Shown here: positions 14,388 to 21,287 of the stretch, in pieces
Position numbering within the stretch: the first letter of the stretch is position 1
Layout: each line of letters opens with the position of its first letter
Origin: Coriobacteriia bacterium
GTDB taxonomy: Bacteria > Actinomycetota > Coriobacteriia > Anaerosomatales > Anaerosomataceae
Assembly: GCA_016938395.1 (NCBI GenBank)
Contig: JAFGUS010000032.1
Location: 1 to 21,287, forward strand
Reading direction: 5' to 3'
DNA length: 21,287 bases
Notes under the pieces: generated by a model
What the model was told of the DNA's origin: nothing
Seen by the model: only the letters and a program-made list of their open reading frames with translations
The model's database searches: none
Made by a program: the position numbers and the translations under genes

Positions 14388-14942
14388 CTACCTACCGAGC
14401 AGGTCGAGGATGACCACACTCGCCTCGAGTACGCTCACGTGCATGAACGCCTGCTCGAGTGTGGCACCCGTCGCGAACGGGCCATGCGTGCGGAGAACCG
14501 CCACCGGGGCGCCGGCGAGCGCCTCGGCGAGCACGGCCGCAGCCTCCTCCGACGCTATCGTTGTGGCAGCCTCCACGATCGGGACCTCCCCGAGGACGTA
14601 GAGACCCTCGGAGTCGACCGGCACGATGACGTCGTGTGCGAAGCTCCACGCCACGGTGTGCGGCGGGTGCGCGTGTACGATGGCGCGCGCGTCCGTTGCC
14701 GCATAGATGGCGCGGTGCACGACGATCTCGCGGCTGCAGCGCTCATCGGCAGAGCACGGCTCCATGCCGGTCTCGACGAGGTCGTCGTCGCCCAGCCGGC
14801 CGAGCATCGAGCCGCGGCGGGTGATGATGAGCCGGTCTCCGTCGCGGATGCTCATGTTCCCACCGTGGCTCGTGGTGAGCGCGCCCAGGTAGATGTCGCG
14901 TCCGATGTCACGGAAGACGCGGATCGTCTCGCGATCGATCAC
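14388..14942 (-). CDS. Class II aldolase/adducin family protein, FucA-like
   Basis: This 184-residue zinc-dependent class II aldolase domain resembles L-fuculose-1-phosphate aldolase. Visible landmarks are the phosphate-binding TSHGGNMS near 24-31, TRRGSMLG, catalytic Glu72 in CSREIVVH, zinc ligands His90 and His92 in VHAHPPHT, and a third His in RTHGPFA near 152. These positions match E. coli FucA (Glu73, His92, His94, His155). It is shorter than FucA (about 215 residues) and lacks its C-terminal extension. The start is a GTG at 14942 with GGGGGAG 7 bases upstream, 4 bases after the phosphofructokinase stop, so it is in one operon. The substrate is unknown. Other options are ribulose-phosphate epimerase-like or methylthioribulose-phosphate dehydratase-like members. 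Confidence 0.85.
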   Translation of the reverse strand: MIDRETIRVFRDIGRDIYLGALTTSHGGNMSIRDGDRLIITRRGSMLGRLGDDDLVETGMEPCSADERCSREIVVHRAIYAATDARAIVHAHPPHTVAWSFAHDVIVPVDSEGLYVLGEVPIVEAATTIASEEAAAVLAEALAGAPVAVLRTHGPFATGATLEQAFMHVSVLEASVVILDLLGR

Positions 14943-14946
14943 CGCG

Positions 14947-16188
14947 CTACTCCCCCCGCTCGTCGCCCGAGAGCATGCCCTGGTACTCGAGCGCCCGAGC
15001 GAGCCGGTAGAAGTCGCTGTCCGTGTCGATGAAGCGCACCCTGGTCTTCATGGTCTCCGGATCGATCAGCATGCCGAACGGAACGTACTTGAGAGAGAGC
15101 TGATCCTCCACGCTGACCATGACTCCGGTGAGACCCTTCTCAACGAGGGCCCGGTACGCGCCCACTCCCAGCTGCGTCCCGAGCAGTACGTCGAACGCGC
15201 TCGGCTCGGCGCAACGAGCCTCGTAACCGATCTGCTTGCTGCGCACCTTGATCTTGATGCCGGTGCGCTCGTGGTAGATGCGCTCCATCTGGTTGGCCAC
15301 GATGCGGCCGACCTGGGCGTCTCCGAGCTTGATGTTGCCGTGCTCGTCCTGTGTGTCGGGACGCTGGTCTTCGGGCAGGTGGTCGGCGAGACCCTCGGCG
15401 ATGCACACGATGCCGTAGCTTCGCCCGTCGGCCTCCCGCCTGAGCATGAGGTCGACGAGTTTCTCAGCCTCGGCGCGGGCATCGAAGGTGTCGCCGAAGT
15501 CCTCCACAGAAAGCATACGCGTGGCCTCGCCGGCGATGCCTGACGCGTATGTGAGCCACCCTGCCTTGCGTCCCATCATCTCGAGCACATACCACACCTG
15601 GGTCGAGCGAGCGTCGGCGCCGAGGTTTCGGATCTCGGCCGCGGCGAAGTGAGCCGCCGAGAAGAAGCCGAAGGTCCAGTCGATGCCGTAGTAGTCGTTG
15701 TCGATGGTCTTCGGCAGATGGACGATGCGGATCGGCCGGAGCCCTCCGACGACGTTCTGCAGCTCCTTGAGATAGTTGGCGGTCTTGAGCGTGTCGTCAC
15801 CGCCGATCGAGACGAGGGCGTCGATCTCGTAGGCGTCGAACGCTTCGTACACGGCGCGCAGCTTGGCGTTGCGCCGCTCGTCGGCGAGTTCGTCGAGCGA
15901 GCCGACGGGCTTGCCCGGGTTGGCGCGCGAGGTCCTGAGGATGATGTCCTTGCGGTTGCGGATAGCCGACACGTGGTCACGCGTCAGGCGTATGTAGTTG
16001 CGGCCCTCCTGCAGCGGGGTGTCGGCCGAGTAGTTCTCGAGACCCTCGTAGCCGTCGTAGAAGCCGATGACCTCGATGCCACAGTTCAGGAAGGAGAGTG
16101 CGGCTGCCGAGATTACCGCGTTGGCCGCCGGTGCAGGCCCACCACTGAACAGCATCCCCACGCGCTTGATGCCCGATGTGTTGATCAC
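14947..16188 (-). CDS. pfp: 6-phosphofructokinase, probably pyrophosphate-dependent
   Basis: This 413-residue phosphofructokinase phosphorylates fructose 6-phosphate in glycolysis. Two signatures point to pyrophosphate rather than ATP as donor: GGDD at 129-132 (ATP enzymes have GGDG) and PKTIDND at 159-165 (ATP enzymes have PGTIDND). Other family parts are the glycine-rich SGGPAPAANAVI near the N-terminus and VLEMMGRKAGWLT. A PPi enzyme would be reversible, serving glycolysis and gluconeogenesis. The start is a GTG at 16188 with GGGAG 7 bases upstream. It lies 57 bases after accA with no terminator between, so it may be co-transcribed with accD-accA and the class II aldolase gene downstream. 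Confidence 0.9.
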   Translation of the reverse strand: MINTSGIKRVGMLFSGGPAPAANAVISAAALSFLNCGIEVIGFYDGYEGLENYSADTPLQEGRNYIRLTRDHVSAIRNRKDIILRTSRANPGKPVGSLDELADERRNAKLRAVYEAFDAYEIDALVSIGGDDTLKTANYLKELQNVVGGLRPIRIVHLPKTIDNDYYGIDWTFGFFSAAHFAAAEIRNLGADARSTQVWYVLEMMGRKAGWLTYASGIAGEATRMLSVEDFGDTFDARAEAEKLVDLMLRREADGRSYGIVCIAEGLADHLPEDQRPDTQDEHGNIKLGDAQVGRIVANQMERIYHERTGIKIKVRSKQIGYEARCAEPSAFDVLLGTQLGVGAYRALVEKGLTGVMVSVEDQLSLKYVPFGMLIDPETMKTRVRFIDTDSDFYRLARALEYQGMLSGDERGE

Positions 16189-16245
16189 ACAATCACTCCC
16201 TGTCGTATCGGTTCTGTCTGTCGTACCCGGTCCCGCGTTGAGGTC

Positions 16246-17211
16246 CTACCCGTTACCCTCATCGAAGACACCCACAGCACGCAGACGGTCGTAACGCTTC
16301 TGTTGCAGCACCGCTGGCTCCTCGGCCGCGAGCGCATCGAGTGCCGCCGCGATTCGCTCTCCCACGAGCGCCATCACCATCACGGGGTCGCGGTGCGCCC
16401 CGCCCGGCGGCTCGGGCACGACCTCGTCGGCGATGCCCAGACGCATGAGGTCGTCGGCGGTGAGCGCGAGTGCCGATGCGCTCTCGGCGGCACGCGCCGC
16501 GTCCTTGTAGAGGATCACCGCACACATCTCGGGACTGATCACCGAGTAGTACGCGTTCTCGAGCATGATGAGGCGGTCGCCGAAGCCGATGGCGAGCGCG
16601 CCGCCGCTGCCGCCCTCCCCGATGCCGACCACCACGACCGGCACGGGCAGGTCCGAGAGCGTGGCGAGGCACTCGGCGATGGCCCACGCCTGACCCCGCT
16701 CCTCGTCCTCGAGACCCGGATACGCCCCGGCGGTGTCGAGAAACGTCACGAGCGGGAGACCGAACCTGGCGGCGAGCAGCATCGCCCGCCGGGCCTTGCG
16801 GAAACCCTCGGGGTGCGGGCTGCCGAAGTTGCGGACCACGTTCTCCTTGGTGTTGCGGCCCTTTCGGTGCCCGATCACCACGACACGCCGACTGTCCAGG
16901 GTGGCGAGCGCGGCGAAGATCGCCTCGTCGTTACCGTATGCGCGGTCTCCGCGGAGCTCGACGACGTCGGTGAACAGCGCGCTCACGTAGTCGTCCGTCT
17001 TCGGGCGCTCGGGATGGCGACTCACCTGCACGCGCTCCCAGGGGGAGAGCGCGCTGTAAAGCGAATCTCGGAGGCGCTCGACCTCGCGCTCGAGGTCGGC
17101 GATCTCGGCGGCGAGTTCGGGCAGCGCGGCTACGTCAAGCGCCCGCAGTTCGGTGAGCTTGTCCTCAAGCTCTGCAAGCGGCCGTTCGAACTCCATGATG
17201 AAGCGCGCCAT
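16246..17211 (-). CDS. accA: Acetyl-CoA carboxylase carboxyltransferase subunit alpha
   Basis: This 321-residue AccA forms the carboxyltransferase with AccD and makes malonyl-CoA, the first step of fatty-acid synthesis. An N-terminal helical/coiled-coil part (about 5-55) precedes the crotonase-fold core. Characteristic motifs are NFGSPHPEGFRKARR, FLDTAGAYPG, GEGGSGGALAIGFGD and YYSVISPE. The ATG at 17211 follows the accD stop with no gap, so the two subunits are translationally coupled and made in equal amounts. An alternative ATG five codons in (17196) is possible. The biotin carboxyl carrier and biotin carboxylase genes are not in this window. Confidence 0.96.
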   Translation of the reverse strand: MARFIMEFERPLAELEDKLTELRALDVAALPELAAEIADLEREVERLRDSLYSALSPWERVQVSRHPERPKTDDYVSALFTDVVELRGDRAYGNDEAIFAALATLDSRRVVVIGHRKGRNTKENVVRNFGSPHPEGFRKARRAMLLAARFGLPLVTFLDTAGAYPGLEDEERGQAWAIAECLATLSDLPVPVVVVGIGEGGSGGALAIGFGDRLIMLENAYYSVISPEMCAVILYKDAARAAESASALALTADDLMRLGIADEVVPEPPGGAHRDPVMVMALVGERIAAALDALAAEEPAVLQQKRYDRLRAVGVFDEGNG

Positions 17212-18111
17212 CTACGACACGCCCCCTGCCGCGGAGAGTCCAGTCGGGTCACCGGGCATCAGGTAACCCAGAGTCGTCCCGACGCGTTCACGCAGTCGCC
17301 CGCGCGGCACCACGTCGTCCACCATGCCGTGGCCCACGAGCGACTCCGCGCTCTGGAAGTCCTTGGGAAGCGAGCGCCTGATGGTCTGCTCCACGAGCCG
17401 CGGGCCGGCGAAGCCGATGAGCGCCCCGGGCTCGGCGAAGATCACGTCGGCGAGGACCGCGAACGAGGCGGTGACGCCGCCATAGGTCGGGTTCACGAGC
17501 ACGGAGACGTACGGCAGACGCTCGCGGGCGAGGCGTTCGGCAGCTGCCGCGGTCTTAGCCATCTGCATGAGCGAGAGCATGCCTTCCTGCATGCGCGCTC
17601 CACCGGAGGCCACCACGAGCACAACGCCGCGGTGTTCCTTGATGGCGAGCTCGAACGCCCGCGTGACCTTCTCGCCCACAGCCGAGCCCATCGAGGCGCC
17701 CACGAACCTGAAGTCGAGCGCGCCTACCACGATCGGATGACCGTCCAGAGTCGCCCGACCGGTGAGGGCCGCCTCGGTGAGACCGGATGTCGTCCGCGCC
17801 TTGGTGAGGCTCTCGGTGTACGGCTTGGCCGCCGAGAAGCAGAGGGGGTCGAGCGAGGTGAGCGCCGCCTCGGTCTCCTCGAAGGTGCCGGGGTCGACGA
17901 GCGCATCGATGCGATCGCGCGCGATGAGGTCGAAGTGATGCCCGCAGTGAGGGCACACCGAGAGACTCTTGGCGACCTCACCCTGGTAGAGCGTCCTGCG
18001 GCACTCCGGGCACGCGCGCCATACGCCGTCGGGCAGGTCTCCCCCGCCTCCCTGCGAGCTCACGGTGTAGCGGCGGGTCTCCCGCTGCTTGAACCAGTCA
18101 TTGATGGGCAT
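17212..18111 (-). CDS. accD: Acetyl-CoA carboxylase carboxyltransferase subunit beta
   Basis: This 299-residue AccD has the N-terminal zinc ribbon (Cys34, Cys37, Cys53, Cys56 in CPECRRTLYQ ... CPHCGHHF). The carboxyltransferase core follows, with RDRIDALVDPGTFEE, VASGGARMQEGMLSLMQMAKT, VLVNPTYGGVTASFA and IGFAGPRLVEQTIR. Length and layout are typical of bacterial AccD. The start is the ATG at 18111, with GGAG close upstream. A TATACA-like -10 lies about 30 bases before the start. It is first in the likely accD-accA-pfp-aldolase operon, following the aldolase terminator hairpin at 18151-18183. Confidence 0.96.
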   Translation of the reverse strand: MPINDWFKQRETRRYTVSSQGGGGDLPDGVWRACPECRRTLYQGEVAKSLSVCPHCGHHFDLIARDRIDALVDPGTFEETEAALTSLDPLCFSAAKPYTESLTKARTTSGLTEAALTGRATLDGHPIVVGALDFRFVGASMGSAVGEKVTRAFELAIKEHRGVVLVVASGGARMQEGMLSLMQMAKTAAAAERLARERLPYVSVLVNPTYGGVTASFAVLADVIFAEPGALIGFAGPRLVEQTIRRSLPKDFQSAESLVGHGMVDDVVPRGRLRERVGTTLGYLMPGDPTGLSAAGGVS

Positions 18112-18150
18112 GTCGCTCCGCTGTTCCGCGTCCGATCAGGTGTATAGGAT

Positions 18151-18183
18151 AGCGCGGCACCGCCACTGGGGCGATGCCGCGCT
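18151..18183 (-). terminator. Terminator-like hairpin between the class I aldolase and accD
   Basis: Arms 18170-18183 and 18151-18164 on the minus strand form a 14-bp stem (AGCGCGGCATCGCC with GGCGGTGCCGCGCT, one wobble) and a five-base loop. The following sequence is ATCCTATAC, only weakly T-rich. It lies 26 bases past the aldolase stop. Confidence 0.55.
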
Positions 18184-18209
18184 TCTCAAGGCGCGCGATA
18201 CTGCTGCCG

Positions 18210-19169
18210 CTAGATCGAGAAGTCCTTCTCGCCCATGAAGATCGCGAGCGCCTCCTCGGCAGACGCATCGGCGAGGGTGATGGCCGAGATCGCCTTGGTC
18301 AGACGGACCGCCTCGTCGAGCGAGCGCTGGTGGATGTTGCGCCCCGTGGCGTTGCCGATGGCGCCGCCCACGTGGATCTGCTCCCAGAGCTGCGTGAGGA
18401 ACGTGTGCGGGTCGACCGTGGAGCCACCGGCGCACACGAGCCCGGTGCGTCCCGCCGCGAGCGAGGCTTCCTTGAGCATCTCGGCGGAGCTCTTCTCGTC
18501 GGTCCCCTTGGGCGGATTCACCTTCACGAAGTCCGCGCCCAGGCTGACGGCGAGGCCCGCGGCACCGGCGATCAGGTGCGGGTCCTTCTCGTCGAGAATG
18601 GCGCGGCCGCGCGGGTAGATCCAGAGCACCACGAGCATGCCCACCGAGTGCGCATCGGCGATGAGCTGGCCGGCCTCCTGCAGCATGTTCGACTCGTACT
18701 CGCTGCCGGCGTAGATGGTGTAGCCGAGCCCGACGACCTTCACGCCGTTGTCGCGCAGGTCGAGCGCGGTCTGGATGTCGTAGAGCTGCGAGCTCATCGG
18801 ATCGTCTTGGTGCTTGGCGGGGTCTTTGGCTGACGTCTTCACGATGTGCGTCTTGGAGTTCATCTTCACGAGGTAGTTGATCTCGGGGTAATCGGCCGCG
18901 TAGTGCGCGATGAGTCCACGCTGGCCTGCAAGGACACCGCAGATGCCCTGGCTGCCGACACGGAACAGGTGCTCGGGATCGGCGTCCTCGATCGCGATCC
19001 CCTCGCCGTAGAAGTCGTCGTTCAGGTGCTCGATCTTCTGGTCGGCGGCGAACAGCATGAGCCGTCCGGTGCCGTGCGTGGCCGCCATGACGTTGTCGAT
19101 GTAGGTCTCGCGCGCGTCGGCGGGCACGTCAGCCGGTACGCGTACCTGGTCACGGGTGATGCTCAGCAT
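18210..19169 (-). CDS. fbaB: Class I fructose-bisphosphate aldolase, archaeal/DhnA type
   Basis: This 319-residue class I (Schiff-base) aldolase of the DhnA/FbaB family cleaves fructose 1,6-bisphosphate. Landmarks are Asp43 in FAADQKIEHL, KMNSKTHIV, the probable Schiff-base Lys216 in GADFVKVNPPKG, CAGGSTVDPHTFL, and the phosphate-binding GGAIGNATGRNIHQ. The ATG at 19169 is chosen because GAGGAGGAG lies just upstream; the longer frame back to 19241 has no ribosome binding site. It stands alone, with a hairpin terminator downstream. Together with the PPi-type phosphofructokinase gene nearby it supplies successive glycolytic steps. A related 2-amino-3,7-dideoxy-heptulosonate synthase role is less likely. 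Confidence 0.88.
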   Translation of the reverse strand: MLSITRDQVRVPADVPADARETYIDNVMAATHGTGRLMLFAADQKIEHLNDDFYGEGIAIEDADPEHLFRVGSQGICGVLAGQRGLIAHYAADYPEINYLVKMNSKTHIVKTSAKDPAKHQDDPMSSQLYDIQTALDLRDNGVKVVGLGYTIYAGSEYESNMLQEAGQLIADAHSVGMLVVLWIYPRGRAILDEKDPHLIAGAAGLAVSLGADFVKVNPPKGTDEKSSAEMLKEASLAAGRTGLVCAGGSTVDPHTFLTQLWEQIHVGGAIGNATGRNIHQRSLDEAVRLTKAISAITLADASAEEALAIFMGEKDFSI

Positions 19170-19313
19170 GGGCTCCTCCTCGTGGATCGGATGTGACTGG
19201 TCCCCCGGGGCGCGCATGAAATCAGCAGCTGCATGCGGCACGCGCGGCCCGACAGATAGGATATGCCACTCATCGCGCCGACGCTATCACCGTGAGGCCA
19301 CCCCGGCACTCGG

Positions 19314-19805
19314 TCACCCGGAGGTAAGCCGCTTCTCCATGCGCACGTGTGGCATTCCGGTACGGCCCGACGGAAACGTCCCGTCACTCGTGGTTACGTA
19401 ACCCAGACGGTGATAGAAGGCTTGGGCTGTGACTCTCGCGTGGAGCCACAGCGCCACGAGGCCCCGGCGCCGCGCCTCGGCCTCCGCCTCGGCCATGAGC
19501 GCCCGGCCGATGCCGGCCCCCTGGCGGTCCTCGCGCACGCTCACCTGGCGCACATGCCCCATGCCCTCGGCCTCGAGCAGCAGCGACAGGTAGCCCACGA
19601 TCACGGCAGCGGGCTTATCGGCCGACTCGGCACCATCTCCCGCATCGTGCATGGCCACCAGGTGCAGGCGGTCAACGCCGGCATCGTCCCACGAGTCGTC
19701 CCGGGGAAGCCCGAACGGCGCGAAGAGCACCTCGTGCCTGAGGGCGTGGACGTCCTGCATGCGGGCATCATCAGCTGCGATCCACGCGAGGCGCACGCCG
19801 GTCAC
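19314..19805 (-). CDS. GNAT-family N-acetyltransferase
   Basis: This 163-residue GNAT acetyltransferase has its acetyl-CoA binding motif A in QVSVREDRQGAGIGRALM and motif B near ALWLHARVTAQAFYHRLGY, the layout of small ElaA-like enzymes. The acceptor substrate cannot be predicted. The GTG start at 19805 lies two bases after the nadE stop, so the genes are probably co-transcribed. A second GTG at 19796 is an alternative, and neither has a strong ribosome binding site, consistent with translational coupling. The 144 bases from 19170 to 19313 separate it from the class I aldolase gene and hold no clear terminator or promoter. Confidence 0.85.
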   Translation of the reverse strand: MTGVRLAWIAADDARMQDVHALRHEVLFAPFGLPRDDSWDDAGVDRLHLVAMHDAGDGAESADKPAAVIVGYLSLLLEAEGMGHVRQVSVREDRQGAGIGRALMAEAEAEARRRGLVALWLHARVTAQAFYHRLGYVTTSDGTFPSGRTGMPHVRMEKRLTSG

Positions 19806-19807
19806 GG

Positions 19808-21287
19808 TCAGCCGCCGAACCGGTTCGTGATGGGCATGCGACGGTCGCGGCCGAACGCCTTGGGCGTCACACGCGTTCCCGGCGCGGCCTGGCGCCGCTT
19901 GTACTCGGCACGGTCGACCATGCGGACGACCCGCGCCACGGTAGCCGCGTCGAACCCGGCCTGCACGAGATCCCCGGCTGACCGGTCGAGCTCGATGTAG
20001 CCGGCCAGGATGCCATCGAGGACGTCGTAGGGAGGCAGCGAGTCCTGATCGGTCTGGTCGGGCCGGAGCTCCGCCGAGGGCGGCTTGGTGATGCTCGCCT
20101 CGGGTATCACCGCGCCACGCTCGTTCCGCCAGCGGGCGAGCGCGTAGACGCGCGTCTTGAAGACGTCCTTGATCGGTGAGAAACCACCCGCCATGTCGCC
20201 GTAGAGCGTGGAGTAGCCCACGGAAAGCTCGCTCTTGTTGCCGGTGGCGAGCACGAGCCAGCCGAACTTGTTCGAGAGCGCCATGAGGAGCGCTCCCCGC
20301 ACCCGCGCCTGGAGGTTCTCCTCGGTCACATCGGGTTCGTGGCCCGCGAAGACCGGGCCGAGCGTACCCGTCAGCGCCTCATAGACCGCGCCGATGGGAA
20401 GCTCGACCGTCTCAATACCGAGCGCGTCCGCGAGCGCGCGTGCATCGGTGAGGCTACCCTCGCTCGAGTACGGCCCGGGCATCAGGACGCCATGAACGCA
20501 CTCCGGCCCAAGGGCGTCTACGGCAAGCGCAGCTACGAGCGCCGAGTCGATGCCGCCCGAGAGGCCCAGAACCACGTCGGTGAACACGTTCTTGCGCACA
20601 TAGTCGCCGAGCCCCGTTTCGAGGGCACGGTAGATCTCCTCGTCGCCCTCGGCCATCGGCTGCACGGTGCCGGTGCCTTGGCCCGTCTCGAAGTCGATAT
20701 CGGCGATCACCAGGTCCTCGGCAAAGGACGCGCCGCGGGCGACCACGCTGCCATCGGGAGCGATCAGGGCCGAGCGGCCATCGAAGACCAGCTCGTCCTG
20801 GCCGCCGACCAGGTTGCAGTACGCCATCCAGACGCCGTTGTCGCGCGCGCGCGCCCGAAGCATCGCCTCGCGCTCCGGTCCCTTGCCCGCGTGGAACGGC
20901 GATGCCGAGATGTTGAGCACCATCTGTGTGCCCTGCGAGGCCACGCGCTGCACCGTGGCCGGGATCCAGATGTCCTCGCAGACGGTGAGTGCCGCACGCG
21001 CATCGCCGATGCGTACGACCTGGTCGGCCTCGCCCGGCTCGAAGTAGCGCTCCTCGTCGAAGACACCGTAGTTGGGCAGCTCGCGCTTGTGGTAGATGTG
21101 GGCCACACCGCCGCCCGTCACGAGCGCCGCGGCGTTGTGCAGACCCGCTCCCGTCACGCCCACCACACCCACAAGCGCCGGCACTGTCGCCCTCTCGGCG
21201 AACGCCTCAAGCGCGCGACCGGCTGCGGCAATGAAGTGCGGCTTGGCGAGCAGGTCCTCGGGTGGATAGCCGGTGAGCGCGAGCTCC
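19808..21287 (-). CDS. nadE: Glutamine-dependent NAD+ synthase (5' end cut by the window edge)
   Basis: About 492 codons are visible; the 5' end lies beyond the right edge. The N-terminal nitrilase-like glutaminase domain starts in the window at ELALTGYPPEDLL, whose first residue is the catalytic Glu of the Glu-Lys-Cys triad. The Lys is in HKRELPNYGVFDE and the Cys in TVCEDIWIP. The NAD synthase domain follows, with the P-loop LGLSGGIDSALVAA, ATGNKSELSVGYSTLYGDMAGGF and KPPSAELRPDQTDQDSLPPY. The enzyme amidates deamido-NAD using glutamine ammonia, the last step of NAD synthesis. An internal GTG at 21184 is not the start, because the reading frame and homologous sequence continue upstream to the edge. 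Confidence 0.95.
   Translation of the reverse strand, partial: ELALTGYPPEDLLAKPHFIAAAGRALEAFAERATVPALVGVVGVTGAGLHNAAALVTGGGVAHIYHKRELPNYGVFDEERYFEPGEADQVVRIGDARAALTVCEDIWIPATVQRVASQGTQMVLNISASPFHAGKGPEREAMLRARARDNGVWMAYCNLVGGQDELVFDGRSALIAPDGSVVARGASFAEDLVIADIDFETGQGTGTVQPMAEGDEEIYRALETGLGDYVRKNVFTDVVLGLSGGIDSALVAALAVDALGPECVHGVLMPGPYSSEGSLTDARALADALGIETVELPIGAVYEALTGTLGPVFAGHEPDVTEENLQARVRGALLMALSNKFGWLVLATGNKSELSVGYSTLYGDMAGGFSPIKDVFKTRVYALARWRNERGAVIPEASITKPPSAELRPDQTDQDSLPPYDVLDGILAGYIELDRSAGDLVQAGFDAATVARVVRMVDRAEYKRRQAAPGTRVTPKAFGRDRRMPITNRFGG

Noticed and set aside
15649..18147. Very long plus-strand open frame (about 832 codons) across pfp, accA and accD.
   Set aside because: It is antisense to three confidently identified genes, and comes from GC-rich third codon positions.

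Overview
The window is GC-rich, gene-dense chromosomal DNA that looks like an anaerobic actinobacterium, most probably related to Coriobacteriia (inference). The signs are several cell-wall-binding repeat (CWB2) proteins, a PdtaS/PdtaR-type kinase and ANTAR regulator, a Gram-positive-type LexA box, a pyrophosphate-type phosphofructokinase with an archaeal-type class I aldolase, and iron-sulfur-rich heterodisulfide-reductase-like and split glutamate-synthase proteins. I see no insertion sequence, prophage or CRISPR array.

Layout. Positions 10-4083 (minus) hold a tight operon: an HdrB-HdrC-like fusion, a class II glutamine amidotransferase and a ferredoxin/FMN glutamate-synthase protein. It probably continues past the left edge. 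Its leader (4084-4193) has a good promoter, two hairpins with six-base loops of the ANTAR-target type, and an intrinsic terminator that overlaps the second hairpin. Positions 4298-8277 (minus) hold pdtaS, pdtaR and a secreted beta-propeller/CWB2 protein, closed by a strong terminator. Positions 8438-14345 (plus) hold a four-helix membrane protein, tRNA-Leu(CAA), a second CWB2 surface protein, an adenine/adenosine deaminase and a UvrD/PcrA-type helicase behind a perfect LexA box. Positions 14388-18111 (minus) hold accD, accA, a PPi-type phosphofructokinase and a FucA-like class II aldolase. Positions 18210-19169 hold a class I fructose-bisphosphate aldolase. Positions 19314-21287 hold a GNAT acetyltransferase and glutamine-dependent NAD synthase, cut by the right edge.

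How it fits together. The most interesting reading is a local regulatory circuit. PdtaS would phosphorylate PdtaR, whose ANTAR domain would bind the two-hairpin leader at 4146-4192 and prevent termination at 4114-4150. That would switch on the HdrBC/glutamate-synthase operon. The elements are visible in the sequence, but the link between them is inference. The rest is core metabolism (glycolysis, fatty-acid initiation, NAD and purine metabolism), SOS-linked DNA repair and cell-surface proteins.
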